From Clostridia bacterium (GTDB lineage Bacteria; Bacillota; Clostridia; TANB77; CAG-508), in the NCBI GenBank assembly GCA_900753165.1, contig CAADYC010000054.1:1-41227 (forward strand): a stretch of 41,227 bases of DNA. Direction: 5' to 3'. Under the pieces are notes generated by a model. The model was given only the letters and a program-made list of their open reading frames with translations, ran no database searches and was not told the origin of the DNA. Shown here piece after piece: positions 1-8,508 of this stretch. A program made the translations under genes and the position numbers. The number at the start of each line of letters is the position of its first letter. Position 1 is the stretch's first letter.

Positions 1-1
1 G

Positions 2-49
2 ACAGGAACAGGAACAGAGGCAGATCCATATATATTGGGAAAAGACTAG
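2..49 (+). CDS. C-terminal tail of an unidentified upstream gene (partial)
   Basis: Reading from base 2 gives a short open tail, TGTGTEADPYILGKD, ending in TAG. The GTEADPY pattern resembles boundaries of repeat segments in Gram-positive surface proteins; this is recall, not a match. Another frame is also open to base 102, so the assignment is weak. The gene body lies outside the window. Confidence 0.3.
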   Translation, partial: TGTGTEADPYILGKD

Positions 50-62
50 AATATGAAAGAAT

Positions 63-130
63 CCGCCTAGTAGGCCTTGCGTCTACTGGCGGTGGGGGAT
101 AAAGGAAGAGATAAACTGAAGATTTTATCT
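63..130 (+). other. two consecutive hairpins, GC-rich then AT-rich
   Basis: CCGCC-T-AGTAG (63-73) pairs with CTACTGGCGG (83-92) with one bulged T. A second stem, AGATAAA (109-115) with TTTATCT (124-130), follows. The first stem is strikingly GC-rich for this genome, so a structured RNA or the 3' end of the upstream transcript is likely. No U-run follows, so it is not a clear intrinsic terminator. Confidence 0.4.
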
Positions 131-180
131 GGTTTGGTGGTCAAATTTTTAAAAAGTTACAAGTTTTATAGAAAAAAGAC

Positions 181-209
181 TTGTACTTTTTTTAATTTAT
201 TATTATAAT
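181..209 (+). promoter_or_regulatory. sigma-A-type promoter for the 138-aa gene and probably glgP
   Basis: TTGTAC (181-186), a 17-nt spacer, then a perfect TATAAT (204-209), about 30 nt upstream of the first start codon. Confidence 0.7.
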
Positions 210-241
210 ATAAAAGAAATCAAAAAAGGAGTTTTTTTCAA

Positions 242-658
242 ATGAGAACAGAAAAAATATACACCAAATCGGACAAAAAAATTTTAATAGAAGGAGTAAA
301 AAAAACATCAGAAATATTACCAGCCAAAACATTTAGACAATGCTATGGAGAAAATTTAAATAAAAGACAAAGAGAGCAAGAAGAAAATGATAAAGACAAA
401 ACAAATAAACAAAAGGATAAAAAAACAAATAATCAAATTACTCCACAACAAGCATATGAAATGCAAAAATCAACTGTAAGAGCAAATAATATAATAAAAA
501 CAGAAAAAGAAAGAGTTAGAGAATTTAAACAAGGTTTAAATTCAAAAACAGGTTATGATAAATATGAAAAGCATTTAGAAGAAGTTGCTAATATGCAAGA
601 AAAAAAATATCAAAATCAGCAAGAACAGAGTGATGGAGAGGAACATAACGGAAGATAA
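242..658 (+). CDS. small highly charged hypothetical protein
   Basis: A 138-aa protein preceded by AAAAAAGGAG and a good promoter, so it looks expressed. It is dominated by Lys, Glu, Gln and Asn, with no signal peptide, no membrane segment and almost no hydrophobic core after residue 40, suggesting a mostly disordered or helical soluble protein. Residues 70-125 could form a charged helix. It ends 34 nt before glgP and probably shares its transcript. I do not recognise a family. The lack of hydrophobic residues argues for lineage-specific origin. Confidence 0.6.
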   Translation: MRTEKIYTKSDKKILIEGVKKTSEILPAKTFRQCYGENLNKRQREQEENDKDKTNKQKDKKTNNQITPQQAYEMQKSTVRANNIIKTEKERVREFKQGLNSKTGYDKYEKHLEEVANMQEKKYQNQQEQSDGEEHNGR

Positions 659-692
659 TTAATTAAAACAAAATACCAAGGAGGAAATAAAA

Positions 693-3260
693 ATGTACAT
701 ATTTAACAAAATTACGGTAAATCCACAATTACCAAAAAGAATAGGAAAACTATCAGAAATATCAAATAATTTGTGGTGGTCATGGAACACAGAATTTCTA
801 AGACTATTCAAAAAAATAGACAAAGATTTATGGGAAACATGTGAAAAAAATCCTGTGAAATTTTTAAAACAAGTATCACAAGAAAGATTAGAAGCAGTTG
901 CAACAAATACAGAATTTTTAAAAGAATATGATAGACTTGCAAAAGAATTTGATGATTATGTAACAAGTAAAAATACATGGTTTTCAAACAAATATCCAGG
1001 GAATAAAAAAGATTTAATTGCATATTTTTCAGCAGAATATGGATTAGACCAAACAATACCAATATATTCAGGTGGACTTGGAATATTGTCAGGTGACCAT
1101 TTAAAGTCAGCAAGTGATTTAGGAATTCCATTAGTAGCAGTAGGATTATTATATAAAAATGGATATTTTCATCAAAAAATAAATGGATATGGAGACCAAG
1201 AAACAGAATATAATAATATAGAATTAAGCAATTTACCAATAAACCCAGTAAAAGATGGAAATGGTGAAGAGTTAAAAATATATGTAAAATTTGAAAATAG
1301 AAAAGTATATTTAAAAGTATGGCAAATAAATGTAGGTAGAATTAAATTATATTTATTAGATTCTGATATAGATGAAAATTCACCAGAAGATAGAGAAGTT
1401 ACTTTGAAATTATATGGTGGAGACCAAGAAATGAGAATTAAACAAGAAATTGTTCTTGGAATGGGAGGAACAAACTTATTAACAAGAGCGTTAGGTTTAA
1501 ATCCAACTGTATATCATATGAACGAAGGACATTCTGCTTTCTTAATATTAGAATTAATCAAAAATATAATAAAAGAAAAGAAAGTATCATTTGAAGTTGC
1601 AAAAGATATAGCAAGTTCAAAAACAGTGTTTACAACACATACACCAGTACCAGCTGGAAATGATATATTCCCAATAGCATTAGTTGAAAAATATTTCAAA
1701 GAATTCTGGCCAAGACTAAACTTAGACAGAGAAGAATTCTTAAAATTAGGAATGAAACCATGTACAGAATTAGAACCAGGATTTAATATGGGAATATTAG
1801 CCCTAAAAGTTGCTGGAAAGAAAAATGGTGTAAGTAAATTACATGGAGCTGTTTCAAGAGAATTATTTGGAGATGTATGGCCTGAAATTGCAGCAAATGA
1901 ATCACCAATAACATATGTAACAAATGGTATTCATACATGTTCATGGTTAGCACCATCATTAAAAGAATTATATAACAAATATTTAATTCCATATTGGCAA
2001 GATAATATACATCAAGATGAGGTATGGAAAAATATAAATAATATACCAAATCAAGAATTATGGGGAATACATCAACAAAGAAAACAAAAATTATTGGAAT
2101 TAGTAAAAGAGAGTACTACAAATAGATTAAGAAGATCTGGATATAGCTATGAAGAAATAAATGATATAACATTAAAATTAAATGCAAATGCATTAACAAT
2201 AGGATTTGCAAGAAGATTTGCAACATATAAAAGAGCAACTTTGATATTCAAAGATTTAGAAAGAATAACACAAATTCTAAACAATGCAGATAGACCAGTT
2301 CAATTAATATTTGCAGGAAAAGCACATCCAGCAGATAAAGAAGGACAAGATTTAATTAAAAGAATACATGAAATATCAATGATGCCACAATTTAAAGGGA
2401 AAATATTCTTACTAGAAAACTACAACATTGCAATGTCAAGATATTTGGTAAGTGGTGTTGATGTATGGTTGAATAATCCAAGAAGACCAATGGAAGCATC
2501 TGGAACAAGTGGACAAAAAGCATCTGTAAATGGTGTAATTAACTTTAGTGTTTTAGATGGTTGGTGGGCAGAAGGTTACAACCAAGAAAATGGATGGACA
2601 ATTGGAACAAATGCGGAATTTACATCTTATGAAGAACAAGATATTGCAGATAGCCAAAGCATGTACCGTACATTAGAAGAAAAAATTATACCAACATATT
2701 ATGAAAAAGATGAAAATGGAATTTCAGAAAAATGGATGAGAGTTATGAAAAATTCTATTATATCAACAGGTGGAAAATATAGTACATCAAGAATGCTTGT
2801 AGACTACACAAATAATTTATATATGCCATTATGTAATTTAACAAAAAAATATTATGAAAATATTGATAATGTTGCAGAATTTAATTTGTGGAAAAAGAAT
2901 TTATATACAAATTGGAAGGATATTAAAATTACACAAAAAAATAATTTGAATAATATTACAATGGATGCAGGTAATAATATTGAAGTTAAATGTGAAGTTC
3001 AACTTCCAAACATTGATGTAAATAACATTACAGCTCAATGTTATTATGGAAAAATTTTGGATAATGGAATAGTAGAAAATGTAAGTATTATTCCGATGAA
3101 ATTATCTGATAGTGATGAAGAAAATAAAGTGTATGAATATACTGCTAAAATAGAATTAAAAACAGGTGGAAATTATGGATATACTTTTAGAGTTATGCCA
3201 AAACATGAAATGTTATTAGATTCAGAGAATCTTAATTTAGTAAAATGGATTACAGATTAA
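693..3260 (+). CDS. glgP: alpha-glucan (glycogen) phosphorylase, GT35
   Basis: Releases glucose-1-phosphate from alpha-1,4-glucans such as glycogen, using pyridoxal phosphate. The 855-aa protein has the short-type architecture: an N-terminal DUF3417-like segment (LSEISNNLWWSWN near residues 19-31), then the glucan-binding part with YFSAEYGL and PIYSGGLGILSGDH (about 111-135). The PLP site is EASGTSGQKASVNG, with the cofactor lysine at K609. A C-terminal beta-rich extension of about 85 residues follows the catalytic core, as in the archaeal/bacterial short phosphorylases. AAGGAGG lies 8 nt before the ATG. No other glycogen gene is adjacent, so its polymer substrate is inferred from the family. 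Confidence 0.93.
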   Translation: MYIFNKITVNPQLPKRIGKLSEISNNLWWSWNTEFLRLFKKIDKDLWETCEKNPVKFLKQVSQERLEAVATNTEFLKEYDRLAKEFDDYVTSKNTWFSNKYPGNKKDLIAYFSAEYGLDQTIPIYSGGLGILSGDHLKSASDLGIPLVAVGLLYKNGYFHQKINGYGDQETEYNNIELSNLPINPVKDGNGEELKIYVKFENRKVYLKVWQINVGRIKLYLLDSDIDENSPEDREVTLKLYGGDQEMRIKQEIVLGMGGTNLLTRALGLNPTVYHMNEGHSAFLILELIKNIIKEKKVSFEVAKDIASSKTVFTTHTPVPAGNDIFPIALVEKYFKEFWPRLNLDREEFLKLGMKPCTELEPGFNMGILALKVAGKKNGVSKLHGAVSRELFGDVWPEIAANESPITYVTNGIHTCSWLAPSLKELYNKYLIPYWQDNIHQDEVWKNINNIPNQELWGIHQQRKQKLLELVKESTTNRLRRSGYSYEEINDITLKLNANALTIGFARRFATYKRATLIFKDLERITQILNNADRPVQLIFAGKAHPADKEGQDLIKRIHEISMMPQFKGKIFLLENYNIAMSRYLVSGVDVWLNNPRRPMEASGTSGQKASVNGVINFSVLDGWWAEGYNQENGWTIGTNAEFTSYEEQDIADSQSMYRTLEEKIIPTYYEKDENGISEKWMRVMKNSIISTGGKYSTSRMLVDYTNNLYMPLCNLTKKYYENIDNVAEFNLWKKNLYTNWKDIKITQKNNLNNITMDAGNNIEVKCEVQLPNIDVNNITAQCYYGKILDNGIVENVSIIPMKLSDSDEENKVYEYTAKIELKTGGNYGYTFRVMPKHEMLLDSENLNLVKWITD

Positions 3261-3264
3261 AAAG

Positions 3265-3300
3265 AAAAAAGTGGGACAGTGTAAAATTGTCTCACTTTTT
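3265..3300. terminator. bidirectional intrinsic terminator between glgP and tmcAL
   Basis: A-rich 5' flank, then GTGGGACA pairs with TGTCTCAC (one G-T pair), then TTTTT. The stem is A/T-flanked on both sides, so it can end both convergent transcripts; it overlaps the tmcAL stop codon. Confidence 0.85.
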
Positions 3301-4599
3301 ATATTTTATAATTCCATTTTTAAAATCCAAATTTCCAAAAGAATTATTTTCAAAGCCAAGAGAATAAACATCAGTAGCAAAAATATCTTTATCAAACATA
3401 ATTTGTAAATCTTTATTAGAGTTACTATCAATAAACTTTTTAACAGAAGTAATTAATGTAATTTCAGGATGATTTAATGCAATTTGTGAAACTAATCTTT
3501 TTCCATTTTCATTAAAACCAAGAATCCTAACATAGGGTTTTTCAATTTTTTTAGAAAGTTCAATATCTTTTTTTGAAATATTAAGTAAAGCATATAAAAG
3601 AATTCTTTGTAATCTAGTTACAGTATACCTTTTGGATTTAACAATATTCAAAAAATCATCAATATTATTACAAGAATTAGCAGCTTTTTTTATAGAAAAT
3701 TCTAATCCTTCTGAAACATCTGGAAGATTAGCAATTTCTTGAACTGACATTTTTCTTAATATATAAAAAATTTCTTTTTCAAAAATATTTAAATCAGGAA
3801 CAATATAACCATCATTTAAACAAGCCATTAAAAGTGAATATGAACTAGAAGGAACTAAATCTTTTATAGTTTCGTAATCCTTTGATTTTATAAGTCCTCT
3901 AATGGCCGTAGCACTTCCGATAGCAGTTAAATCATTGCAAATTGAATTATTTGCAATGCTGTTTTTTGTTGAAATATCAGTACTGTTATAATTAGTACCT
4001 GTTCTTTCAATACAAATAGGTTTGATGTTACTTTGATATTTTTTTAATGCTTTTAGATATTCAATTCCTAAAATATTATTAGGAGAAGATATGATATTAG
4101 TATATTTTTCTATGTTAAATTTAATATTATTTGAACTGCTTTTAATATATCCAAGTAAAGCATTTTCACGAGCTTTTGGAAAAGATAAACCTTTATCCAA
4201 TTCTTTTGTTAATAATTTTTTATAATCAATAGGTTCATTGTATAAAATTTCAGAAATATTTTTTAAAATATCGATATCAGAAGTTTCTGAACCAAATGAC
4301 AAATAATCTATAATACCTAAAGAATTTAAAATTTTTATAGCTCCATCTGCAAAATTTTCAGCACTAGAAATTGAATATAGAACAGGTAATTCTATAACTA
4401 AATCAATACCATTCTCTAAAGCCATTTTAGTTTTTGACCATTTATCAATAATAGAAGTAGAGCCACGTTGTGTAAAATTACCACTTATAATAGCAACTGT
4501 GTAATCAGTTTGAGTTAATTTTTTTGATGACTTTAAGTGATATAAATGTCCATTATGAAATGGATTATATTCTGCAATTATTCCTAATACTTTACTCAA
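3292..4599 (-). CDS. tmcAL: tRNA(Met) cytidine acetate ligase TmcAL
   Basis: Makes N4-acetylcytidine at the wobble base of elongator tRNA-Met from acetate and ATP (family formerly YlbM/DUF795). The 435-aa protein begins with VLGIIAEYNPFHNGHLYHL, the HIGH-like nucleotidyltransferase signature, and has LSFGSETSD near residue 101, typical of the family. Length fits. The start is a TTG: it sits 8 nt after AAGAAGG, and homologues begin exactly at this MxKVLGIIAEYNPF sequence. It is a single-gene unit converging on glgP and divergent from rnhA. Confidence 0.92.
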   Translation of the reverse strand: MSKVLGIIAEYNPFHNGHLYHLKSSKKLTQTDYTVAIISGNFTQRGSTSIIDKWSKTKMALENGIDLVIELPVLYSISSAENFADGAIKILNSLGIIDYLSFGSETSDIDILKNISEILYNEPIDYKKLLTKELDKGLSFPKARENALLGYIKSSSNNIKFNIEKYTNIISSPNNILGIEYLKALKKYQSNIKPICIERTGTNYNSTDISTKNSIANNSICNDLTAIGSATAIRGLIKSKDYETIKDLVPSSSYSLLMACLNDGYIVPDLNIFEKEIFYILRKMSVQEIANLPDVSEGLEFSIKKAANSCNNIDDFLNIVKSKRYTVTRLQRILLYALLNISKKDIELSKKIEKPYVRILGFNENGKRLVSQIALNHPEITLITSVKKFIDSNSNKDLQIMFDKDIFATDVYSLGFENNSFGNLDFKNGIIKYKK

Positions 4600-4650
4600 T
4601 TTTTATACCTTCTTTCAGAAATATTAATAAAATTAAACAATAAAAAGCTA

Positions 4651-4679
4651 TTGTTATTTTTAAACTATATTGATATAAT
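4651..4679 (+). promoter_or_regulatory. promoter of rnhA
   Basis: TTGTTA (4651-4656), 17-nt spacer, TATAAT (4674-4679) with an extended -10 TGA just before it; 37 nt upstream of the rnhA ATG. Confidence 0.75.
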
Positions 4680-4716
4680 AGCATAAAAAGTAAGAAAAAA
4701 CAAGGAAGGTAATTTT

Positions 4717-5151
4717 ATGGAAAAAGTAGTTATATATACAGATGGCGCATGTTCTGGAAATCCTGGTCCAGGAGGATGGGGTGCAATTTTAATGTATAAA
4801 GGAACTAAAAAGGAGATATCAGGGGCAAAAAATAATACTACAAACAATGTGATGGAACTTACTGCAGCATTGGAAGGACTAAAGATGTTGAAGTTTCCAT
4901 GTGAAGTTGAATTGTATAGTGATAGTGCTTATTTAGTAAATGGTTTTTTACAAGGATGGATTTATAATTGGAAAAAAAATAATTGGAAAACATCTAATAA
5001 AGAACCTGTTAAAAATAAGGAAATATGGCAAGAGATATATAAATTAACTCAAGTGCATGAAGTTAAATTTATTAAAGTAAAAGGTCATGCTGATAATGAA
5101 TTTAATAATAGATGTGATGAACTTGCACGTAATGCAATAAAAACATTGTAG
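4717..5151 (+). CDS. rnhA: ribonuclease HI
   Basis: Degrades the RNA strand of RNA-DNA hybrids. The 144-aa protein is a full-length type 1 RNase H. The acidic metal-binding set is visible: D9 (YTDGACSGNPGPGG), E47 (MELTAAL), D69 (YSDSAYL) and D134 (NRCDELA), plus the flexible-loop histidine H124 (KGHADNEFNN). The tryptophan-rich basic handle (GWIYNWKKNNWK, about 80-91) that grips the hybrid is present. AAGGAAGG precedes the ATG. It appears monocistronic with its own strong promoter, and is followed by a long hairpin element rather than a simple terminator. Confidence 0.96.
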   Translation: MEKVVIYTDGACSGNPGPGGWGAILMYKGTKKEISGAKNNTTNNVMELTAALEGLKMLKFPCEVELYSDSAYLVNGFLQGWIYNWKKNNWKTSNKEPVKNKEIWQEIYKLTQVHEVKFIKVKGHADNEFNNRCDELARNAIKTL

Positions 5152-5182
5152 TAATGAAATAATATCAGTATATTTTGAGGAT

Positions 5183-5324
5183 TTTGATAATATATTGTTT
5201 TTGAAAATACAGCGTAAGCGACCAAACGAGCAATGCGAGTGCGAATTGGAGCAATCTACATATAAGTTATTTTTTAATATGGAGATTGCGACACCAAGGT
5301 ATAAAAAAACAATATATTATCAAA
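5183..5324. repeat. long hairpin element 1
   Basis: A 20-nt arm (5183-5202) is perfectly complementary to 5305-5324. Inside, CAATCTACATAT (5252-5263) pairs with ATATGGAGATTG (5277-5288) with one mismatch, and TTGG pairs with CCAA. A GCGA-rich unpaired stretch (5212-5246) is far more GC-rich than the surroundings. It fills most of the roughly 300-nt gap between rnhA and the next gene. Function unknown: non-coding RNA or palindromic mobile element. Confidence 0.7.
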
Positions 5325-5390
5325 TTTTATATTTTATATATAATTATTAAAAAACAAATATTACATTTGTGTTACATTTGAAAAATAATA

Positions 5391-5419
5391 TTGCAAAAAA
5401 TGAAGCTTTAATTTATAAT
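5391..5419 (+). promoter_or_regulatory. promoter of the 187-aa gene
   Basis: TTGCAA (5391-5396), 17-nt spacer, perfect TATAAT (5414-5419), 36 nt before the ATG. Confidence 0.75.
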
Positions 5420-5454
5420 AAAATTGGATATTGTTTATACATAGGGGGATAAAA

Positions 5455-6018
5455 ATGGAAACATTTGCAGAATACCTTTTAAGTGAAAAAGATTTAATAA
5501 GTAAAATGGACATCCTATATAGACTACAAAAGATGTTAAAAGAGAGAAAAAAAATATCAATATATTTTAACAATTCTGTAATTTTCAAAACAGAAATAGC
5601 AAGAATGTTTTTAGAATACACAGATGTAGGAAAAGAAGTAGATGAAAATTTAGTATTAACAGCATGCTTATTATGTAATTGCAAAAAAATAGATGGACCA
5701 CAGAGTTTGGAAAGTTTATATAGTTATGCAAAAAATGGAGCAGAATTTTTATCTACATTAGGATTTAATAAAAGATTTTGTAAAATTTGTGAAGAAGTTA
5801 ATAGATATAGTGGAAGCCATCCAAGAGAACCAGAAAGTGATATATTAGAATTAGTGGACAATTTTGGAGGATTATTATTAGATAGAGCTGAAAGATTTGG
5901 ATTTTCACCTGAAAATGCTATTATACAAATGGAAACATCAATATTTAAAAACAAGAAAAATCAGTATTTTGAACAGTTTAAAGATTTTGTGAAGTTTATG
6001 CAGGAGGTTGAGGTATAA
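5455..6018 (+). CDS. conserved hypothetical protein, possibly degenerate HD-domain
   Basis: A 187-aa soluble protein. The ATG was chosen because TAGGGGGAT lies just upstream; an in-frame TTG 24 nt earlier has no such site. The helical sequence, with DENLVLTACLLC near residue 62 and ESDILELVDNFGGLLLDR near 130, recalls an HD-hydrolase scaffold, but I cannot see the His-Asp metal ligands, so activity is doubtful. Several cysteines are present (CLLCNCKK, FCKICEE). Its TAA overlaps the next ATG (TAATG), so the two genes are translationally coupled. Confidence 0.6.
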   Translation: METFAEYLLSEKDLISKMDILYRLQKMLKERKKISIYFNNSVIFKTEIARMFLEYTDVGKEVDENLVLTACLLCNCKKIDGPQSLESLYSYAKNGAEFLSTLGFNKRFCKICEEVNRYSGSHPREPESDILELVDNFGGLLLDRAERFGFSPENAIIQMETSIFKNKKNQYFEQFKDFVKFMQEVEV

Positions 6019-6335
6019 TGGAAGCAGAAGAAAAAAACAAAAATGTAAAGAAGAAAGTACTTGCTAGATTAAAAGATATAAACGTTGGACATTCAACTTT
6101 GCAAATAATTAGAGGTGGAGTGTTAAAAAAATTTGAATTTAAAATTGATAATGAAGTTAAAAAACAAAAACACGAGATTAAAGAAGAAATGTTAAATGTT
6201 AATATAGTTGATAATTCTTTATTTGGACAAGATGTATTAAAAAAATATGGAATTGAAAAAGATGAAGATGGAGAATATGTAATGAATAATCAACCAAAAG
6301 AAAAAGAACATGGGGAAGAACTTGAAATAGGTTAA
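6018..6335 (+). CDS. small charged hypothetical protein, coupled to upstream gene
   Basis: A 105-aa acidic/lysine-rich protein starting at the ATG of a TAATG overlap, with AGGAGG at 6001-6006 inside the preceding gene. A short ordered core is likely at residues 15-45 (RLKDINVGHSTLQIIRGGVL, then KKFEF); the C-terminal 40 residues are mostly Glu, Lys and Asp. No recognised family. Tight coupling suggests that it acts with the 187-aa protein. Confidence 0.6.
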   Translation: MEAEEKNKNVKKKVLARLKDINVGHSTLQIIRGGVLKKFEFKIDNEVKKQKHEIKEEMLNVNIVDNSLFGQDVLKKYGIEKDEDGEYVMNNQPKEKEHGEELEIG

Positions 6336-6344
6336 TTAATTTTA

Positions 6345-6369
6345 TAGGCGACTTAAAGATGGTCGCCTA
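6345..6369 (+). terminator. hairpin, weak terminator
   Basis: TAGGCGAC (6345-6352) pairs perfectly with GTCGCCTA (6362-6369), followed by AAATTTTAT. The poor U-run suggests partial read-through into the PHP nuclease gene. Confidence 0.5.
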
Positions 6370-6401
6370 AATTTTATGATAGAAGAAAAGAGGAATAAAA
6401 T

Positions 6402-7589
6402 ATGTACGAAGTATTTGCAGATTTACATGTACACATAGGAAGATCAGAAAATGGAAAACCAATAAAAATAACAGCTGCTAAAAGTTTGAATTTTGCAAAC
6501 ATTGCAAAGGAATGTGCTGAAAGAAAGGGAATAAATATAGTAGGAATAATAGATTGTGCATCACCATATGTAATAGAAGATATAGAAAACTTTTTAAAAA
6601 CAGGAGATGCATATGAATTAAAAGATGGAGGAATAATTTATAAGGATAAAGTATGTATTCTTTTAGGAAGTGAAGTAGAAACATCAGAAAAAGGAAGAAA
6701 TGGAAAATGTGGTGCAGCACATAATGTATGTTTCTTTCCACATTTGGAAGATATAAAAGGATTTTCAAATGAAATGAGCCATCATATTAAAAATATAACA
6801 TTAAGTACACAAAGGTCAGATATATCAGGATATGAGTTAATTGATATAGTTGAAAAATATAATGGTATTTTAATACCAGCACATATATTTACACCATTTA
6901 AAAGTTATTATGGGAATTGTGCAGATAGATTAGAAAATATATTTAAAGAAAAATATGATAAAATATTTGCAGTTGAGTTAGGACTAAGTTCAGATACATT
7001 TTTAGCAGATGAAATATCAGAATTAGAAAATAAGACATTTGTAACAAATTCTGATGCACATTCATTACCTAAAATTGCTAGAGAATATAATAAAATTCAA
7101 GTTGAAGATATATCTTTTAAAGAAGTTGTTAAAGCTTTAAAAAATGAAGATGGAAGAAAAATAATTGCTAATTATGGTTTAGATCCAAAGCTTGGAAAAT
7201 ATCATAGAACTTATTGTGATAATTGTAATCAAACAATTGAAACAAAGGAACCAGTTGAAGTTTGCCCATATTGTGGAAGCAATAAAGTTACTTTTGGTGT
7301 TTTTGATAGAATTGAGTTGATTAAGGATAAAAAAGAAACTAAAAGCCCAGCTAATAGACCACCATATATTTATCAAGTTCCACTTGGCTTCATACCTGGT
7401 GTTGGAGGAAAAACTATTGAGAAGTTATTGGATAATTTTGAGACTGAAATGAATATTTTACATAGATTATCAAAAGATGATATAGAAGCGGTTGTTGGAG
7501 AAAAAGTGGCTAATTCTATAGAAAGAGCTAGAACAGGTGAGGCTAAAGTACAATCTGGTGGTGGAGGAAACTACGGTAAGATTTTGTAA
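6402..7589 (+). CDS. EndoQ-like PHP-domain nuclease with zinc finger and helix-hairpin-helix
   Basis: Members of this family (endonuclease Q) cleave DNA 5' to deaminated bases. The 395-aa protein has a PHP metal-binding N-terminus (D7-L-H9-V-H11 in FADLHVHIG; later PAHIF and NSDAHS), a four-cysteine zinc ribbon (C272, C275, C288, C291) and a C-terminal helix-hairpin-helix-like region (FIPGVGGKTIEKLL, from about 328) ending in a glycine-rich tail. This three-part order is diagnostic of the family. It starts with ATG after AGAGGAA. Activity on uracil or hypoxanthine DNA is inferred from family knowledge. It lies upstream of spoIIM and xerD but is separated from them by a long hairpin. Confidence 0.85.
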   Translation: MYEVFADLHVHIGRSENGKPIKITAAKSLNFANIAKECAERKGINIVGIIDCASPYVIEDIENFLKTGDAYELKDGGIIYKDKVCILLGSEVETSEKGRNGKCGAAHNVCFFPHLEDIKGFSNEMSHHIKNITLSTQRSDISGYELIDIVEKYNGILIPAHIFTPFKSYYGNCADRLENIFKEKYDKIFAVELGLSSDTFLADEISELENKTFVTNSDAHSLPKIAREYNKIQVEDISFKEVVKALKNEDGRKIIANYGLDPKLGKYHRTYCDNCNQTIETKEPVEVCPYCGSNKVTFGVFDRIELIKDKKETKSPANRPPYIYQVPLGFIPGVGGKTIEKLLDNFETEMNILHRLSKDDIEAVVGEKVANSIERARTGEAKVQSGGGGNYGKIL

Positions 7590-7604
7590 AAATATTGATT
7601 ATAT

Positions 7605-7781
7605 CAAAACAACCTATATGTTAAAAAATAAAATTATGATGTGACTGGAATAAACTTAGAAATTTTAATTGATTTTATGGAAAGAGTTCACTTAGTGGAA
7701 GGGTGCCATAAAATCAATATAAAAGTTCTTGTTTATGCATGGAACCGAATAATTTTATTTTTTAACATATAGGTTGTTTTG
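7605..7781. repeat. long hairpin element 2
   Basis: A 32-nt arm (7605-7636) is perfectly complementary to 7750-7781. Inside, ATAAAC and AGAA/TTTT blocks pair with AAAA/TTCT and GTTTAT, and ATTGATTTTATGG (7668-7680) pairs with CCATAAAATCAAT (7706-7718), leaving a roughly 25-nt apical loop. The whole element folds into one rod with internal loops. ATTATAT flanks both outer ends (7598-7604, 7783-7789), which could be a short target-site duplication but is weak evidence in such AT-rich DNA. Confidence 0.75.
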
Positions 7782-7817
7782 TATTATATTAATAGTTCTA
7801 AAAAACTCTTTATTGAA

Positions 7818-7840
7818 TACACATTATGTATAAATGTGTA
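7818..7840. promoter_or_regulatory. operator-like palindrome upstream of spoIIM
   Basis: TACACATT (7818-7825) and AATGTGTA (7833-7840) form an 8-bp perfect inverted repeat around 7 nt, ending just before the spoIIM ribosome site (AAGGAG). It could be a repressor site or an RNA hairpin that affects translation. Confidence 0.4.
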
Positions 7841-7860
7841 AAACGATAAGGAGATTTTTT

Positions 7861-8500
7861 ATGAAAAGAAACAAACGATTAAAAATATTTGAGATAATAA
7901 GTAACCATATAATGAACAATAAAAAAGAATATATATTAGTAACATTAATTTTTTTAGTAGGAATATTTTTGGGAGTAATGTTTATAAATAATGCACAAGA
8001 ATCACAAATGACTGAAATAACATCATATCTAAATAGCTTTACAGAAAAACTAAAAAATACAGAAAAGCTTGAAACATTTTCTATTTTAAAAACTACAATT
8101 TTTCAAAATATAATTTTGGCTTTAACATTATGGTTTTTTGGAACAACAGTAATAGGAATACCAATTGTCTTTGGAATAATACTATATAGAGGATTTTGTT
8201 TAGGCTATACAGTGTCAGCTATAATATCCATAATGGGAGTTGGAAAAGGGATGTTATTTATTTTAATAACATTAGTATTACAAAATATAATATTTGTTCC
8301 AGCAATAATTGCTATAGGAGTGAGCCGGATTTAAATTATATAAATCTATAGTACAAAATAGAAATAAAGATAATATAAAGGTGGAAGTACTAAGGCATAC
8401 AATATTTTCAGCGATTATGTTATTACTTTTATGTATAGCTGCAATTATTGAAATATTGATTTCTACAAATATTTTAAAAAATTTTGTAAAATATTTTTGA
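7861..8500 (+). CDS. spoIIM: stage II sporulation protein M (engulfment), frameshifted as given
   Basis: Membrane part of the SpoIID-SpoIIM-SpoIIP septal wall-degrading complex that drives forespore engulfment. The ATG follows AAGGAG. The first frame gives about 157 aa with several hydrophobic segments (ILVTLIFLVGIFLGVMF; IILALTLWFFGTTVIG; MLFILITLVLQNIIFV) and stops at 8334 after ...IGVSRI. Removing one C of the CC at 8325-8326 restores reading: ...GVSGFKLYKSI... through a last membrane segment to TGA at 8498-8500, for about 212 aa, the usual SpoIIM length. So the gene is intact except for one extra base: sequence error or recent mutation. It sits before xerD. Confidence 0.85.
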
Positions 8501-8508
8501 AAAATGTA

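Noticed and set aside
808..1239. Long antisense open frame opposite glgP, and many like it (for example 13642-14127, 39887-40240)
   Set aside because: Leucine/phenylalanine/isoleucine-rich shadows of AT-rich genes on the other strand, without ribosome sites.
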